Source of the DNA: Caldithrix abyssi DSM 13497 | GTDB lineage: Bacteria; Calditrichota; Calditrichia; Calditrichales; Calditrichaceae | Direction: 5' to 3' | Assembly (NCBI RefSeq): GCF_001886815.1 | Contig: NZ_CP018099.1 | Span: forward strand, 620,001 to 684,000 | Length of the DNA stretch: 64,000 nucleotides | Shown here: one piece after another, positions 16,446 through 24,435 of the stretch | Layout of the letters: every line of letters begins with the position of its first letter | Numbering within the stretch: the stretch's first letter is position 1 | Notes under the pieces: model-generated | The model's input: only the letters and a program-made list of their open reading frames with translations | Database searches by the model: none | Told to the model about the DNA's origin: nothing | Program-made: the position numbers and the translations under genes

Positions 16446-18269
16446 ATGTACCGATCGCTTCTTGAATGTATTATCGACCTGGAAAAGCACGGCCACCTCA
16501 TTCGCATACAAGAAGAGGTTGATCCCCGCCTCGAGATGGCCGCCATCCACCGCCGCGTTTTTGCCGCGGGCGGGCCGGCTCTGCTCTTTGAACGCGTTAA
16601 AGGCAGTCCCTTTCCGGCGGTTTCTAATCTGTTTGGCACGCTGGAACGGGCGCGTTTTATCTTTCGCAAAACCCTGCCCAAAGTAGAAATGATGATGCGC
16701 ATGGCGGCGCATCCGGAGAGCGCTTTAAAAAATCCCCTGCAAACATTAAAGGTGTTGCCAGCCATTGTTGATCTGTTGCCGCGGAAAGTTCGCTCAGCGC
16801 CTGTTCTAAAAAGGCGAACCAGGGTCAGCCAATTGCCGCAGCTCCAGAGCTGGCCGGCAGACGGGGGCGCGTTTTTGACCCTGCCTCAGGTACTAACCCT
16901 GGATCCAGACAACCCTTCGTTATTAAAAAGCAATCTGGGCATGTACCGCGTGCAGATCTCCGGCAATCAATATCAGCCCGATGAACAAATAGGGCTTCAT
17001 TACCAGATTCATCGCGGTATCGGCGTGCACCACGCCCGGGCCCTGCAACGCGGCGAAAAGCTGAAAGTCAGCATCTTTTTAGGCGGCCCGCCGGCGCATA
17101 CCCTGGCGGCCGTGATGCCCCTGCCCGAAGGCATGAGCGAGCTGTCCTTTGCCGGACTACTGGCCGGTCGGCGCTTTCGCTATCTGAACTACCGGGGCTG
17201 GATTGTCTCGGCCGAGGCCGACTTTGTCATTCTGGGAACCATGGAAGAAGAGCTGCTGCCCGAAGGCCCCTTTGGCGATCATCTGGGATATTACAGCCTG
17301 GCGCATGATTTTCCGGTTCTGCGCGTGGAAACCGTGTTCCACCGTCCGAAAGCCATTTTCCCTTTTACGGTGGTTGGCCGGCCGCCGCAGGAAGACACCA
17401 TCTTTGGAAAATTGATTCACGAAATCACCGCGCCCATGATCCCTAAAAGTCTGCCCGGCGTTAAAGCGGTGCACGCGGTTGACGAAAGCGGGGTGCATCC
17501 CTTATTGCTGGCCATTGGCAGCGAACGCTACGTGCCTTACGAACAACGCCAGCCGATGGAGCTGCTAACCCAGGCCCAGGCCATTTTGGGCTTTGGCCAA
17601 CTTTCCCTTGCCAAGTATTTGCTCATTGTGGCCGAAGAAGACGACCCCCAGCTAAACATCAATGACATCCAGGCCTTTTTCAGACATTTGCTTTCCAGAA
17701 TAGATTTACAGCGCGATTTGCACTTTTTCACGGAAACCACCATCGATACCCTGGATTACAGCGGCGCTAAACTGAACCATGGCTCTAAAGTGGTAATGGC
17801 TGCCGCCGGAAAAATAAAAAAGGAATTGGGCTACCGGCTTCCGCAAAACCTGAAATTACCTCCCGACTTTAAGAATTTAAAACGCATTATGCCCGGGGTG
17901 CTGGCCCTGGAAGCAAAGGCGTTTACCACTTACGAGCAGGCGCAAAAAGAGATACGCGTGCTGGAAGAAGCCCTGCCCCTTTCACTGGCTGATTCCTTTC
18001 CCCTAATAGTTGTGGCGGATGATAGCGAGTTTGTCGGCGCCAGTCTGGCCAATTTTTTATGGGTTACGTTTACCCGCTCCAATCCCTCCCATGATATTTA
18101 CGGAATAGGTGAATTTGTTGAGCACAAACACTGGGGCTGTAAGGGCAGCTTGATCATCGACGCCCGAATCAAACCGCACCATGCGCCGCCGCTGCAAGAA
18201 GACCCGGCCGTGGAAAAACGAGTGGATGAACTGGCTGCCAGAGGTCACAGTTTGCACGGCGTTATTTGA
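16446..18269 (+). CDS. UbiD-family decarboxylase
   Basis: 607 residues from ATG 16446, chosen because AAAGGATAACC directly precedes it. The protein shows the UbiD pattern: N-terminal LVEx-like segment (IRIQEEVDPRLEMAAIHRR), GGPALLFERVKG, central IHRGIGVHHA and the strongly conserved EGPFGDHLGYYS with the catalytic acidic cluster, then FTVVGRPPQED. UbiD enzymes use prenylated FMN to decarboxylate aromatic or alpha,beta-unsaturated acids. The ~600-residue form is usual for quinone (ubiquinone/menaquinone) biosynthesis decarboxylases in Bacteroidota-like genomes. The cofactor-making UbiX is not in the window. Confidence 0.88.
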   Translation: MYRSLLECIIDLEKHGHLIRIQEEVDPRLEMAAIHRRVFAAGGPALLFERVKGSPFPAVSNLFGTLERARFIFRKTLPKVEMMMRMAAHPESALKNPLQTLKVLPAIVDLLPRKVRSAPVLKRRTRVSQLPQLQSWPADGGAFLTLPQVLTLDPDNPSLLKSNLGMYRVQISGNQYQPDEQIGLHYQIHRGIGVHHARALQRGEKLKVSIFLGGPPAHTLAAVMPLPEGMSELSFAGLLAGRRFRYLNYRGWIVSAEADFVILGTMEEELLPEGPFGDHLGYYSLAHDFPVLRVETVFHRPKAIFPFTVVGRPPQEDTIFGKLIHEITAPMIPKSLPGVKAVHAVDESGVHPLLLAIGSERYVPYEQRQPMELLTQAQAILGFGQLSLAKYLLIVAEEDDPQLNINDIQAFFRHLLSRIDLQRDLHFFTETTIDTLDYSGAKLNHGSKVVMAAAGKIKKELGYRLPQNLKLPPDFKNLKRIMPGVLALEAKAFTTYEQAQKEIRVLEEALPLSLADSFPLIVVADDSEFVGASLANFLWVTFTRSNPSHDIYGIGEFVEHKHWGCKGSLIIDARIKPHHAPPLQEDPAVEKRVDELAARGHSLHGVI

Positions 18270-18344
18270 GGAGCAAATTTTGTTGGAGATTAAATTGCGG
18301 ATTAATCATTACTCTTGCTTTAAGAGGTTTTGAAGCATTTGCCG

Positions 18345-18953
18345 ATGTTATTCAAAAAACAAAAATACGAAAATTTAAGCGATGAAGAACTGGTTCAGCT
18401 CTCTTTAAAGGATAAAGATTCATTTTATTATATTGTACAACGATATGGCCCCAAAATTCTTCGCTATATCAAACGGACCACCAACGTGAGCCAGGAAGAC
18501 GCCGAAGACATTTTGCAAGAAATCTTCATCAAGGTCTATCGAAATCTCAATAGTTATAAACCGTACCTGCCATTTTCCAGCTGGATTTATCGCATTGCGC
18601 ATAACGAAGTCATCAATCATTACCATAAAACAAAAACCTATAAAGAAATGAGCCGGCTAAACATCGAGAGCGAGGATGTTAAAAGTTTAGTAGAAGCCAT
18701 TCAGGAAGATGGCGATGTGCAGGACAAAGTTATTTTTCTGGAGAACGCAGAAAAAATTAAAGAAATGCTGGCCGAGCTTCCTGCAAAATATCGGGAGGTA
18801 CTCATCTTGCGTTATTTAGAAGAAAAAAGCTACAACGAAATAAGCGATATTTTGCGAAAACCGCCCGGCAGCGTGGCTACCTTAATCAATCGAGCGAAAT
18901 CAAGATTGAAAAAAATAGCAGAACAACATGGATTAAAGGAAAGCTATGAGTGA
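18345..18953 (+). CDS. ECF-type RNA polymerase sigma factor
   Basis: About 202 residues. Sigma region 2 spans about 20-90 (YGPKILRYIKR, EDAEDILQEIFIKVYRNL, FSSWIYRIAHNEVINHYHK) and region 4 about 135-195 (LPAKYREVLILRYLEEKSYNEISDIL, PPGSVATLINRAKSRLKK). An in-frame TTG at 18330 is an alternative start; the ribosome site is weak for both. The stop overlaps the next gene's ATG, a usual arrangement for a sigma factor and the membrane protein that restrains it. With the Spy-like gene downstream it probably handles an envelope or metal stress signal. Confidence 0.9.
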   Translation: MLFKKQKYENLSDEELVQLSLKDKDSFYYIVQRYGPKILRYIKRTTNVSQEDAEDILQEIFIKVYRNLNSYKPYLPFSSWIYRIAHNEVINHYHKTKTYKEMSRLNIESEDVKSLVEAIQEDGDVQDKVIFLENAEKIKEMLAELPAKYREVLILRYLEEKSYNEISDILRKPPGSVATLINRAKSRLKKIAEQHGLKESYE

Positions 18954-19695
18954 TTTCAATAAAAAAATTATTGAAAAGATCAAAGAAGAAAATATTGAGC
19001 CATATCCCAAATGGTATTTTTTGTTTAAGAATTTTTTAATATGGCTGGCCGTTGGGCTTTCTTTGTTGCTGGGCAGCGTGGCCAGCGGCGTTGCCATATT
19101 TCAAATACAACATACCGATTGGGATTTGTATCAATACCTTAACCGGGGACTGCTGGAATTTGTTATTTTGATGCTTCCTTATTTCTGGCTGGCGTTTTTA
19201 ATAGTGGTTACCGGCGCGGCCTACTATTATTTCAGACATACCGAACGAGGCTATCGTTTTAGCGCCTTGCTGGTCATTGTTGCGAGTATTCTTGTTTCTG
19301 TGGCCGGAGGCAGTGTTTTATACCACAGCGGTTTATCGGAGAGACTGGAAGCGCTATTTGAAGAAAAAATCCCTTTTTATCGCGGTGTAAATGATCATAA
19401 AAGAATGATCTGGATGTCGCCAGAAAAGGGGCTGTTGGCCGGTGAAATTACAAAAATCTTGCCAAACCACAGAATACGGCTTACAGACCTGGATGGCAAA
19501 ACCTGGGAAATCGACGTTGCCAATGCCAGATGGCGCGGACGATGGACGTATGCTGAAGGTCAAAAGATAAAAATCATAGGTAAAATGCAAGCAGAAGGAA
19601 AGTTTATCGCCGAGGAAATCCGTCCCTGGCAAAGGCGAGGAAAGCACGGCGGTATGAACCGTTTTCGCTCAAAAGGAAAAAACAGACGTTTTTAA
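18946..19695 (+). CDS. Membrane protein coupled to the ECF sigma gene, putative anti-sigma factor
   Basis: A 249-residue protein whose start overlaps the sigma stop by 8 bp, so the two are translationally coupled. A cytoplasmic N-terminus of about 25 residues (KKIIEKIKEENIEPYPKW) precedes three membrane helices at about 28-50, 65-90 and 105-125. The C-terminal soluble part (about 150-225) reads like a small beta-barrel (GEITKILPNHRIRLTDLDGK, KIKIIGKMQAEGKF) and ends in an Arg/Lys-rich tail. It lacks the zinc-binding HxxxCxxC motif of classical anti-sigma factors. The anti-sigma role is inferred from position. Confidence 0.65.
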   Translation: MSDFNKKIIEKIKEENIEPYPKWYFLFKNFLIWLAVGLSLLLGSVASGVAIFQIQHTDWDLYQYLNRGLLEFVILMLPYFWLAFLIVVTGAAYYYFRHTERGYRFSALLVIVASILVSVAGGSVLYHSGLSERLEALFEEKIPFYRGVNDHKRMIWMSPEKGLLAGEITKILPNHRIRLTDLDGKTWEIDVANARWRGRWTYAEGQKIKIIGKMQAEGKFIAEEIRPWQRRGKHGGMNRFRSKGKNRRF

Positions 19696-19823
19696 CCATA
19701 ACTCCTTCCATAATTTTTTTTAAAAAAGTGAAAGAAAAATTGCCCGCGTCCTGTATTACTTAGTAGAAAAAGGAACTAAACAATGGGCAAATTTAAGTAA
19801 AACCAAAATGGAAGGAGGTAACG

Positions 19824-20393
19824 ATGAGAAAAACAATCATTTCTCTCTTCGTCGTCTTGACGTTAATGGTCTCTTTTTCTACTGTTTTTTCGCAAGGAAT
19901 GGGCTGGCAACGGCCGGGAGCAGGCGTTTGGGCTACGGTTAACCTGAATTTAACCAGCGATCAAATGCAAAAGCTGCAAACCATGCAGCAGGATTATCTT
20001 AAGGAGATCACGCCGATTCAAAGCGAATTGACCTTAAAAACCCAGGAGCTTCGTACGCTGATGGTCAATCCTGCGGCCAATGCAGATCAGATAATGGCCA
20101 AGCAAAACGAGGTCTTTAGCTTAAGACAGAAGCTGCAGAAGGTCGCTTTAAAATATCGGCTCAATGCGCGGAAAATATTGACGCCTGAGCAAATTGCCTT
20201 GCTGCCAGCCGGTTGCGGACTGGGTTTTGTGTTCGGCGGCGGTTACGGACTGGGCGCGGGCATGGGCCGACGCGCCTTCTATCGCGGACAGGGAAGAGGC
20301 ATGGGCATGGGCGCCGGCATGGGATTTGGCGCCGGTCGCGGCCGGGGCATAGGCGCGGGTCGCGGAATTTATTGCCCATACCGCGTGTGGTAA
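19824..20393 (+). CDS. Spy/CpxP-like periplasmic stress protein with Gly/Met/Arg-rich tail
   Basis: A 189-residue protein behind a strong GGAAGGAGG ribosome site. A signal peptide ends near ...TVFSQ (about residue 24). The middle part is helical with the family phrases LNLTSDQMQKLQTMQQDYLKE and ARKILTPEQIALLP, as in Spy, CpxP and CnrX-like proteins that sense or buffer periplasmic stress and metals. The last 60 residues are a low-complexity tail of Gly, Arg, Met, Phe and Tyr. The cluster with a sigma factor and its membrane partner suggests it is the regulated effector. A terminator follows. Confidence 0.8.
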   Translation: MRKTIISLFVVLTLMVSFSTVFSQGMGWQRPGAGVWATVNLNLTSDQMQKLQTMQQDYLKEITPIQSELTLKTQELRTLMVNPAANADQIMAKQNEVFSLRQKLQKVALKYRLNARKILTPEQIALLPAGCGLGFVFGGGYGLGAGMGRRAFYRGQGRGMGMGAGMGFGAGRGRGIGAGRGIYCPYRVW

Positions 20394-20414
20394 ACATCGG
20401 ACGGCAACAACTTG

Positions 20415-20463
20415 AAAACGGCTTAGAAAGGTGCAGGGATGCCTTCCTGAGCCGTTTTTTTTG
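20415..20463 (+). terminator. Rho-independent terminator after the Spy-like gene
   Basis: AAAACGGCTTAG and CTGAGCCGTTTT form the outer stem with an inner AAGG/CCTT pairing, followed by a run of eight T. It closes the sigma-factor operon about 20 bp after the Spy-like stop. The mirrored sequence also ends in four T on the other strand, so it may stop the facing SQR transcript weakly. Confidence 0.75.
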
Positions 20464-20570
20464 TTTACATTGGAAATGGTATGGGCGAACGCCCGGTTAA
20501 TCTCGCGTTACAGATCGAATAAGAAACAGGAAGGCAACAGGACGTCGCCTTGTTTGCCAACATGAAGAGA

Positions 20571-20666
20571 TCATGAGCGCTTGCTGTGATCCACCGCTTT
20601 TAGAATTTTTAAGTTGAGCACAATAAAACGCCACAACTGGTAAAGTTTATTGGTTCTTTTAGACAT
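20571..20666 (-). CDS. 31-residue small protein downstream of the SQR gene
   Basis: A short ORF starting MSKRTNKLYQLWRFIVLNLK and ending in KAVDHSKRS. It is preceded by AAAAAAAGGAGG with an 8-base spacing to ATG, one of the best ribosome sites in the window, and begins only 18 bp after the SQR stop, so it should be co-translated with it. The composition is basic and amphipathic with an aromatic/leucine face, compatible with a membrane-surface helix. Function unknown; a partner or anchoring peptide for the oxidoreductase is a guess. Confidence 0.55.
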   Translation of the reverse strand: MSKRTNKLYQLWRFIVLNLKILKAVDHSKRS

Positions 20667-20684
20667 CTACCTCGCCTCCTTTTT

Positions 20685-22118
20685 TTATTCGGGGATAATA
20701 CTCCAGCCCGGTCGGGCCTGAAATTTCCACATAAAGGTGGTATGGATCATGCGTTTCATCCAGGCGCCGGCCAGGCCCAGCTCCATGTGCGTTACAAAAT
20801 TATCGCGCCCCATTTCATTGGGATATTTGCGCATATCGGGCACCACCGGATAAATAATCATGATGCCGGCCTCGCCATCCCACAGCGAATCGCCCATGGA
20901 GGCGATGCAGGCGGCAAACATTTCGGACATGCGCTCGGCGTGCGTCATCCGCCCGCGTTTGATCAAATCGATCACGTTTTTGGCCACGATGCGCCCGATG
21001 ATGCCGGAGACCATGCCGGTGCGCGGCGGCGCTGGCGTAATGCTTAAGCCGTTAGGATTAACAGAGGGGCGGGAAATGGGGCCCGGAGGAGCAAAAGCAA
21101 TGCCAGCCGCAAAAATATTTTTGTAGGTTGGATTCTGGTAAACCGCCGGCCAGGCATCCGGGTTTTGTTCAAGCTGTTCGTAATCAAGGCCGTAAATGGC
21201 GTCCACCAGAACCAGCCCGGCCTTGTTGACCACTTTAGACGAAATATCGTTGCCATCCCTGTCCAGATACTTCATGGGCGAGCCCAGAAACTGAGGAATG
21301 AGCATGGCAAAATCATAACTCGTTTCGCCTCTGTTGCCCTGCAAGTCTTCCCAGTAAATGGTTTTTTCGTCAACGGCATAAGCCCCCTTCTGAATCTCCC
21401 ATTTAATATCATATTGGCTAAAGATGTCGCGCAGCCAATCTTCGCTGGTCAGCAGGCGTCCGTTTTTCTTGATTTCGATGCCTTTAACGCCAAAGTCGCC
21501 TAATTTGGGTTCATTGGAAAACCAGACCAGCTCTGCTTTGTCGCGCAGCCCCTTTTTTACCAGGTCTTTATGGATATTAGAAAGGTACTCAAAGGCCGCT
21601 CCCTGACAGGTGGCCGCCGGATGTCCTGTGCCAATGACGATTTTGAACTTCTCGCCTTTTTTCATGCGCTCGAGCAGTTCAAGGTATTTGTCTCTGGTTT
21701 GAACGGCGTGATCGAGCGTACAAATGGAATGGGTAAAACCGTGATGCGGCCCAAGGTTTTTTGTGCCCTCAAAGTTTAATTTAGGGCCGGTGGCGATGAT
21801 CAAATAATCATAATCCAGTTTAACTTTTTCTCCATCCCCTGCTCGCTGAGCGACAACAAATTGTTCATCCGGATGCACTTCGGTTGCGCTGCCGTGTACA
21901 AAATTGACATGAACTTTACGATAAACCGGAGCCAGCTTAAAATAGGTTTTTTCCGGCTTCATGTGTCCCACGCCCACCCAGACCAGCGAAGGGATGAATA
22001 AAAAGTAATCGTACTTGTTAACCACAGTGATTTCATGGCGTTTGCCCAGAGCAGAGCCCAGGTAAAGGGCGGCGGTGTGGCCGGCAAAGCCAGCTCCGAT
22101 GATAACAACTTTTGACAT
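20685..22118 (-). CDS. sqr: Sulfide:quinone oxidoreductase-type flavoprotein
   Basis: A 477-residue FAD protein of the disulfide-reductase superfamily. The N-terminal GAGFAGHTAALYL (8-20) is the FAD Rossmann motif and LIIATGPKL (106-114) the second nucleotide motif. Cys133 (HSICTLDH) and Cys171 (PAATCQGAAFEY) match the conserved SQR cysteines that handle the sulfane sulfur; a further Cys lies in MFAACIASMGDS. The C-terminal amphipathic part (MKRMIHTTFMWKF) fits attachment to the membrane where quinone is reduced. Type III SQR seems closest, but the exact subtype is not settled. A strong AAAGGAGG site sets the start. Confidence 0.83.
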   Translation of the reverse strand: MSKVVIIGAGFAGHTAALYLGSALGKRHEITVVNKYDYFLFIPSLVWVGVGHMKPEKTYFKLAPVYRKVHVNFVHGSATEVHPDEQFVVAQRAGDGEKVKLDYDYLIIATGPKLNFEGTKNLGPHHGFTHSICTLDHAVQTRDKYLELLERMKKGEKFKIVIGTGHPAATCQGAAFEYLSNIHKDLVKKGLRDKAELVWFSNEPKLGDFGVKGIEIKKNGRLLTSEDWLRDIFSQYDIKWEIQKGAYAVDEKTIYWEDLQGNRGETSYDFAMLIPQFLGSPMKYLDRDGNDISSKVVNKAGLVLVDAIYGLDYEQLEQNPDAWPAVYQNPTYKNIFAAGIAFAPPGPISRPSVNPNGLSITPAPPRTGMVSGIIGRIVAKNVIDLIKRGRMTHAERMSEMFAACIASMGDSLWDGEAGIMIIYPVVPDMRKYPNEMGRDNFVTHMELGLAGAWMKRMIHTTFMWKFQARPGWSIIPE

Positions 22119-22341
22119 GGCGCCTCCTTTAATACATTACCAGCTAAGTAATATATGAATCAGAAAACGCGTTTTCAAGAAAAAAAGGAGAACTCGCCCC
22201 AAAGTAAGGGTAATCTGTCATTGCAAACGAAGAGAAAAATCTTTTAACTATAATAAAACAATCTATTTTCGAAAAGATTTTTTACGCTGTTCAAAGGGCT
22301 ATTGAAAGGAATGGTTTTACGCATTATCTTCTTTATGGATT
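22119..22341. other. Divergent intergenic region between sqr and the CoA-disulfide-reductase gene
   Basis: Carries the sqr ribosome site and presumably divergent promoters. Around 22217-22300 a phrase CTGTCATTGCAAACGAAGAG resembles the GTCATTTCGA-type interspersed repeats seen at 22371 and 4446. No gene is visible. Confidence 0.4.
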
Positions 22342-22485
22342 TAGAGTTCTGCAAAATGTAAATTTTAGTGTCATTTCGAGGAGCGGAGCGACGAGAAATC
22401 TTTTGTTTTTGTTGAAGTTAGAAGATTTCTCATCCCGATAAATCGGAATTCGAAATGACATGTATGTGCATTTTGCAGAACTCTA
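22342..22485. repeat. MITE-2: 144-bp inverted-repeat element with flanking direct repeats
   Basis: Perfect 17-bp ends TAGAGTTCTGCAAAATG and CATTTTGCAGAACTCTA enclose an inner pair GTCATTTCGA.../...TCGAAATGAC. The 12 bp TCTTTATGGATT occur directly on both sides (22330-22341 and 22486-22497), as expected for a target duplication. It encodes nothing and ends 27 bp before the ATG of the next gene, just ahead of its ribosome site. A degraded relative lies at 36395-36539. Confidence 0.8.
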
Positions 22486-22512
22486 TCTTTATGGATTGAT
22501 TAAGGAGATACA

Positions 22513-23880
22513 ATGGCAAAACCAGAAAAACACTTGCTTATCATTGGCGGAAACGCGGCCGGACTTTCGGCGGCGCGTCGCGCCCGTAGAAATGATCCCC
22601 GCCTTAAGATCACCGTTCTGGAAAAGAGCGGGATCGTCTCTTACGGCGCCTGCGGCCTGCCCTACTATATCTCCGACGTGATTAAAGATGAAAAAGCGTT
22701 GCTGGTTTTGCCCGTTGATGCCCTGGTAAAGGACGGCATCGACGTTCTGCTAAACCATGAAGTTGTTGAGATGAACGTGCGGGAGCGTAGCGTTTATGTG
22801 CGTACGGCGGAACAGTTCCAAAAAATACAATATGACTGGTTGATTATTGCCAGCGGGGCGCGCCCGATTGAACCGGACATTCCGGGAAGAGATTTAGACG
22901 GAGTTTACACCGTTCGTTCTCTGGAAAAGGCTGCGCAGTTAAAAAACGAATTGATCTCTGGCAAACATCGGTCGGCCGTGGTGATTGGCGGCGGTTACAT
23001 CGGTCTGGAAATGGCCGAAGCGCTGACCAGGCAGGGGCTTAAGGTTACGGTAATCGAGCAGAAATCACAGGTATTGCCTTACATCGACAGCGATATGGCC
23101 GCACTGGTAGAAAGCGAAATGACAGGCAGGGGCGTTGCGCTTAAGACTTCGACCGCCGCCGTCAGAATTATCGGCGAACAGGCGGTGCGCGGCGTGGAAA
23201 CCGACGGGGGAGAAATTTTGAGCTGCTCGCTGGTGATTCTGGCAGTGGGCGTGCGGCCCAATGCGGACTTTGCCGGCCTGGCCGGAATTGAACTGGGGCC
23301 CTCTGGCGCTATCCGCACGGACGATTACCTGCGAACCAATGTTTTGAATGTTTACGCCGCCGGCGATTGCGCGCAGGTTAAAAATACGGTGACTAATAAA
23401 TTTGAATACTTTCCTCTGGGCACCACGGCCAACAAGCAGGGTCGCGTGGCTGGCGATAACGCTACCGGTCGGCGACAAAAATTTTCTGGCGTGGTGGGCG
23501 CCGCGGTGGTTGAGGCGTTTGGGCTGGAGATCGCGCGCACCGGCATTACCGAAGCTCATGCTCTCAAGCTCAGAATGCCTGTCAAGTCGGTAACGATTAA
23601 AGGCACATCGCGCGCCGGCTATTTTCCGGGTAAGAAGGAAATTTATGTTAAATTGATCTTCGATTTTTTAAGCGGCCGTCTGCTGGGCGCGCAAATGATC
23701 GGTAAAGAGGGCGTGGCCAAACGACTGGATGTCCTTTCTACCGCTTTGCAGCAAAAACTTACCGTGCAGGAATTGAGCGAATTGGACTTAAGCTATGCGC
23801 CGCCCTTTGCGCCGGTCTGGGATCCGCTTTTAATCGCAGCCAACCAGGCCCAAAAGCTGGTGTGGGCCAGACGTTATTAA
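22513..23880 (+). CDS. CoA-disulfide reductase / NADH oxidase-type flavoprotein
   Basis: A 455-residue FAD and NAD(P)H enzyme. FAD motif GGNAAGLSAARRARR (12-26); redox Cys47 in SYGACGLPYYISD, the single active cysteine of CoA-disulfide reductases, NADH oxidases and polysulfide reductases; IIASGARP; NAD motif VVIGGGYIGLEMAEAL; C-terminal FAD motif YAAGDCA and dimerisation domain to the end. No rhodanese domain is fused. Facing an SQR gene, it may reduce CoA-persulfide or polysulfide, or keep CoA thiols reduced. The ribosome site AAGGAGATACA lies right behind an inserted MITE-2. Confidence 0.85.
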   Translation: MAKPEKHLLIIGGNAAGLSAARRARRNDPRLKITVLEKSGIVSYGACGLPYYISDVIKDEKALLVLPVDALVKDGIDVLLNHEVVEMNVRERSVYVRTAEQFQKIQYDWLIIASGARPIEPDIPGRDLDGVYTVRSLEKAAQLKNELISGKHRSAVVIGGGYIGLEMAEALTRQGLKVTVIEQKSQVLPYIDSDMAALVESEMTGRGVALKTSTAAVRIIGEQAVRGVETDGGEILSCSLVILAVGVRPNADFAGLAGIELGPSGAIRTDDYLRTNVLNVYAAGDCAQVKNTVTNKFEYFPLGTTANKQGRVAGDNATGRRQKFSGVVGAAVVEAFGLEIARTGITEAHALKLRMPVKSVTIKGTSRAGYFPGKKEIYVKLIFDFLSGRLLGAQMIGKEGVAKRLDVLSTALQQKLTVQELSELDLSYAPPFAPVWDPLLIAANQAQKLVWARRY

Positions 23881-24133
23881 TTTAAGGCTATGAAACCGCA
23901 AAAAGAATTTAAATCGTAATTCATTTTCACGCAGATCGCGCAGATGTTCGCAGGAAAAATGTTAAACCTAAATTTCCAAAGCAGCATAGCCGCAAACAAA
24001 ATATTTTTGCAGGGATTTATGCAACCACAGAGAGCGCAGAGAAGTCACAAAGGGCGCAATGAATATTTTAAATTAAATTACCATAGCTCGCTCGATCCTC
24101 ACTCCCAGACAAAAGATCAGGAATGAACGCACT

Positions 24134-24244
24134 TGTAAGGGCGAAGGATTTCCAACCCTACTTTATCCAGCGCGCTTTTTTGACATGACTAAAGATTAAT
24201 GCTTACCATAGCTGAATTGTTCTTGGAAATCCTTCGCCCCTACA
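24134..24244. repeat. MITE-1 copy inside the composite repeat
   Basis: 111 bp bounded by TGTAAGGGCGAAGGATTTCC and its near-mirror ending CGCCCCTACA (about 22 bp inverted repeat). The 65-bp core is non-coding. Further copies at 42320, 46751 and (split) 56694. Confidence 0.8.
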
Positions 24245-24298
24245 TAAATGGTGGCAGGAATTCTCCACATTGCAGAAACAGGTTTGAAATGACAGGCT

Positions 24299-24338
24299 AA
24301 CTATTCAACCATTCAACTAATCAACTATTCAACCAATC
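24299..24338 (+). repeat. 8-bp tandem repeat block (AACYAWTC x5)
   Basis: Five exact-length 8-bp units: AACTATTC, AACCATTC, AACTAATC, AACTATTC, AACCAATC. The pattern AAC-Y-A-W-TC keeps register without indels. Equivalent blocks occur at 42486, 46920 and reversed at 56599. Confidence 0.85.
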
Positions 24339-24435
24339 CATGGCCGGGGGATGAGTTTTTAAAACAGCAAAAAAATTTTCACACGCTAATGCATTACATT
24401 TTTTGAAGGAAGTACTCCAATCCATTAGGTGTCGT

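Larger units (their letters stand above)
23981..24420 (+). repeat. Composite interspersed repeat, copy between convergent genes
   Basis: Runs from GCAGCATAGCCGC through AACCACAGAGAGCGCAGAG, ACTCCCAGACAAAAGATCAG, MITE-1 (24134-24244) and an 8-bp tandem block (24299-24338) to a GAAGGAAGTACT end. The same order is found at 41904-42568, 46596-47010 and reversed at 54.8-58.9 kb. It fills most of the 555 bp between the convergent stops at 23880 and 24436, which otherwise hold no gene. Confidence 0.8.

Noticed and set aside
24299-24338. CRISPR array
   Set aside because: Units are 8 bp and contiguous with no spacers and no cas genes anywhere in the window.
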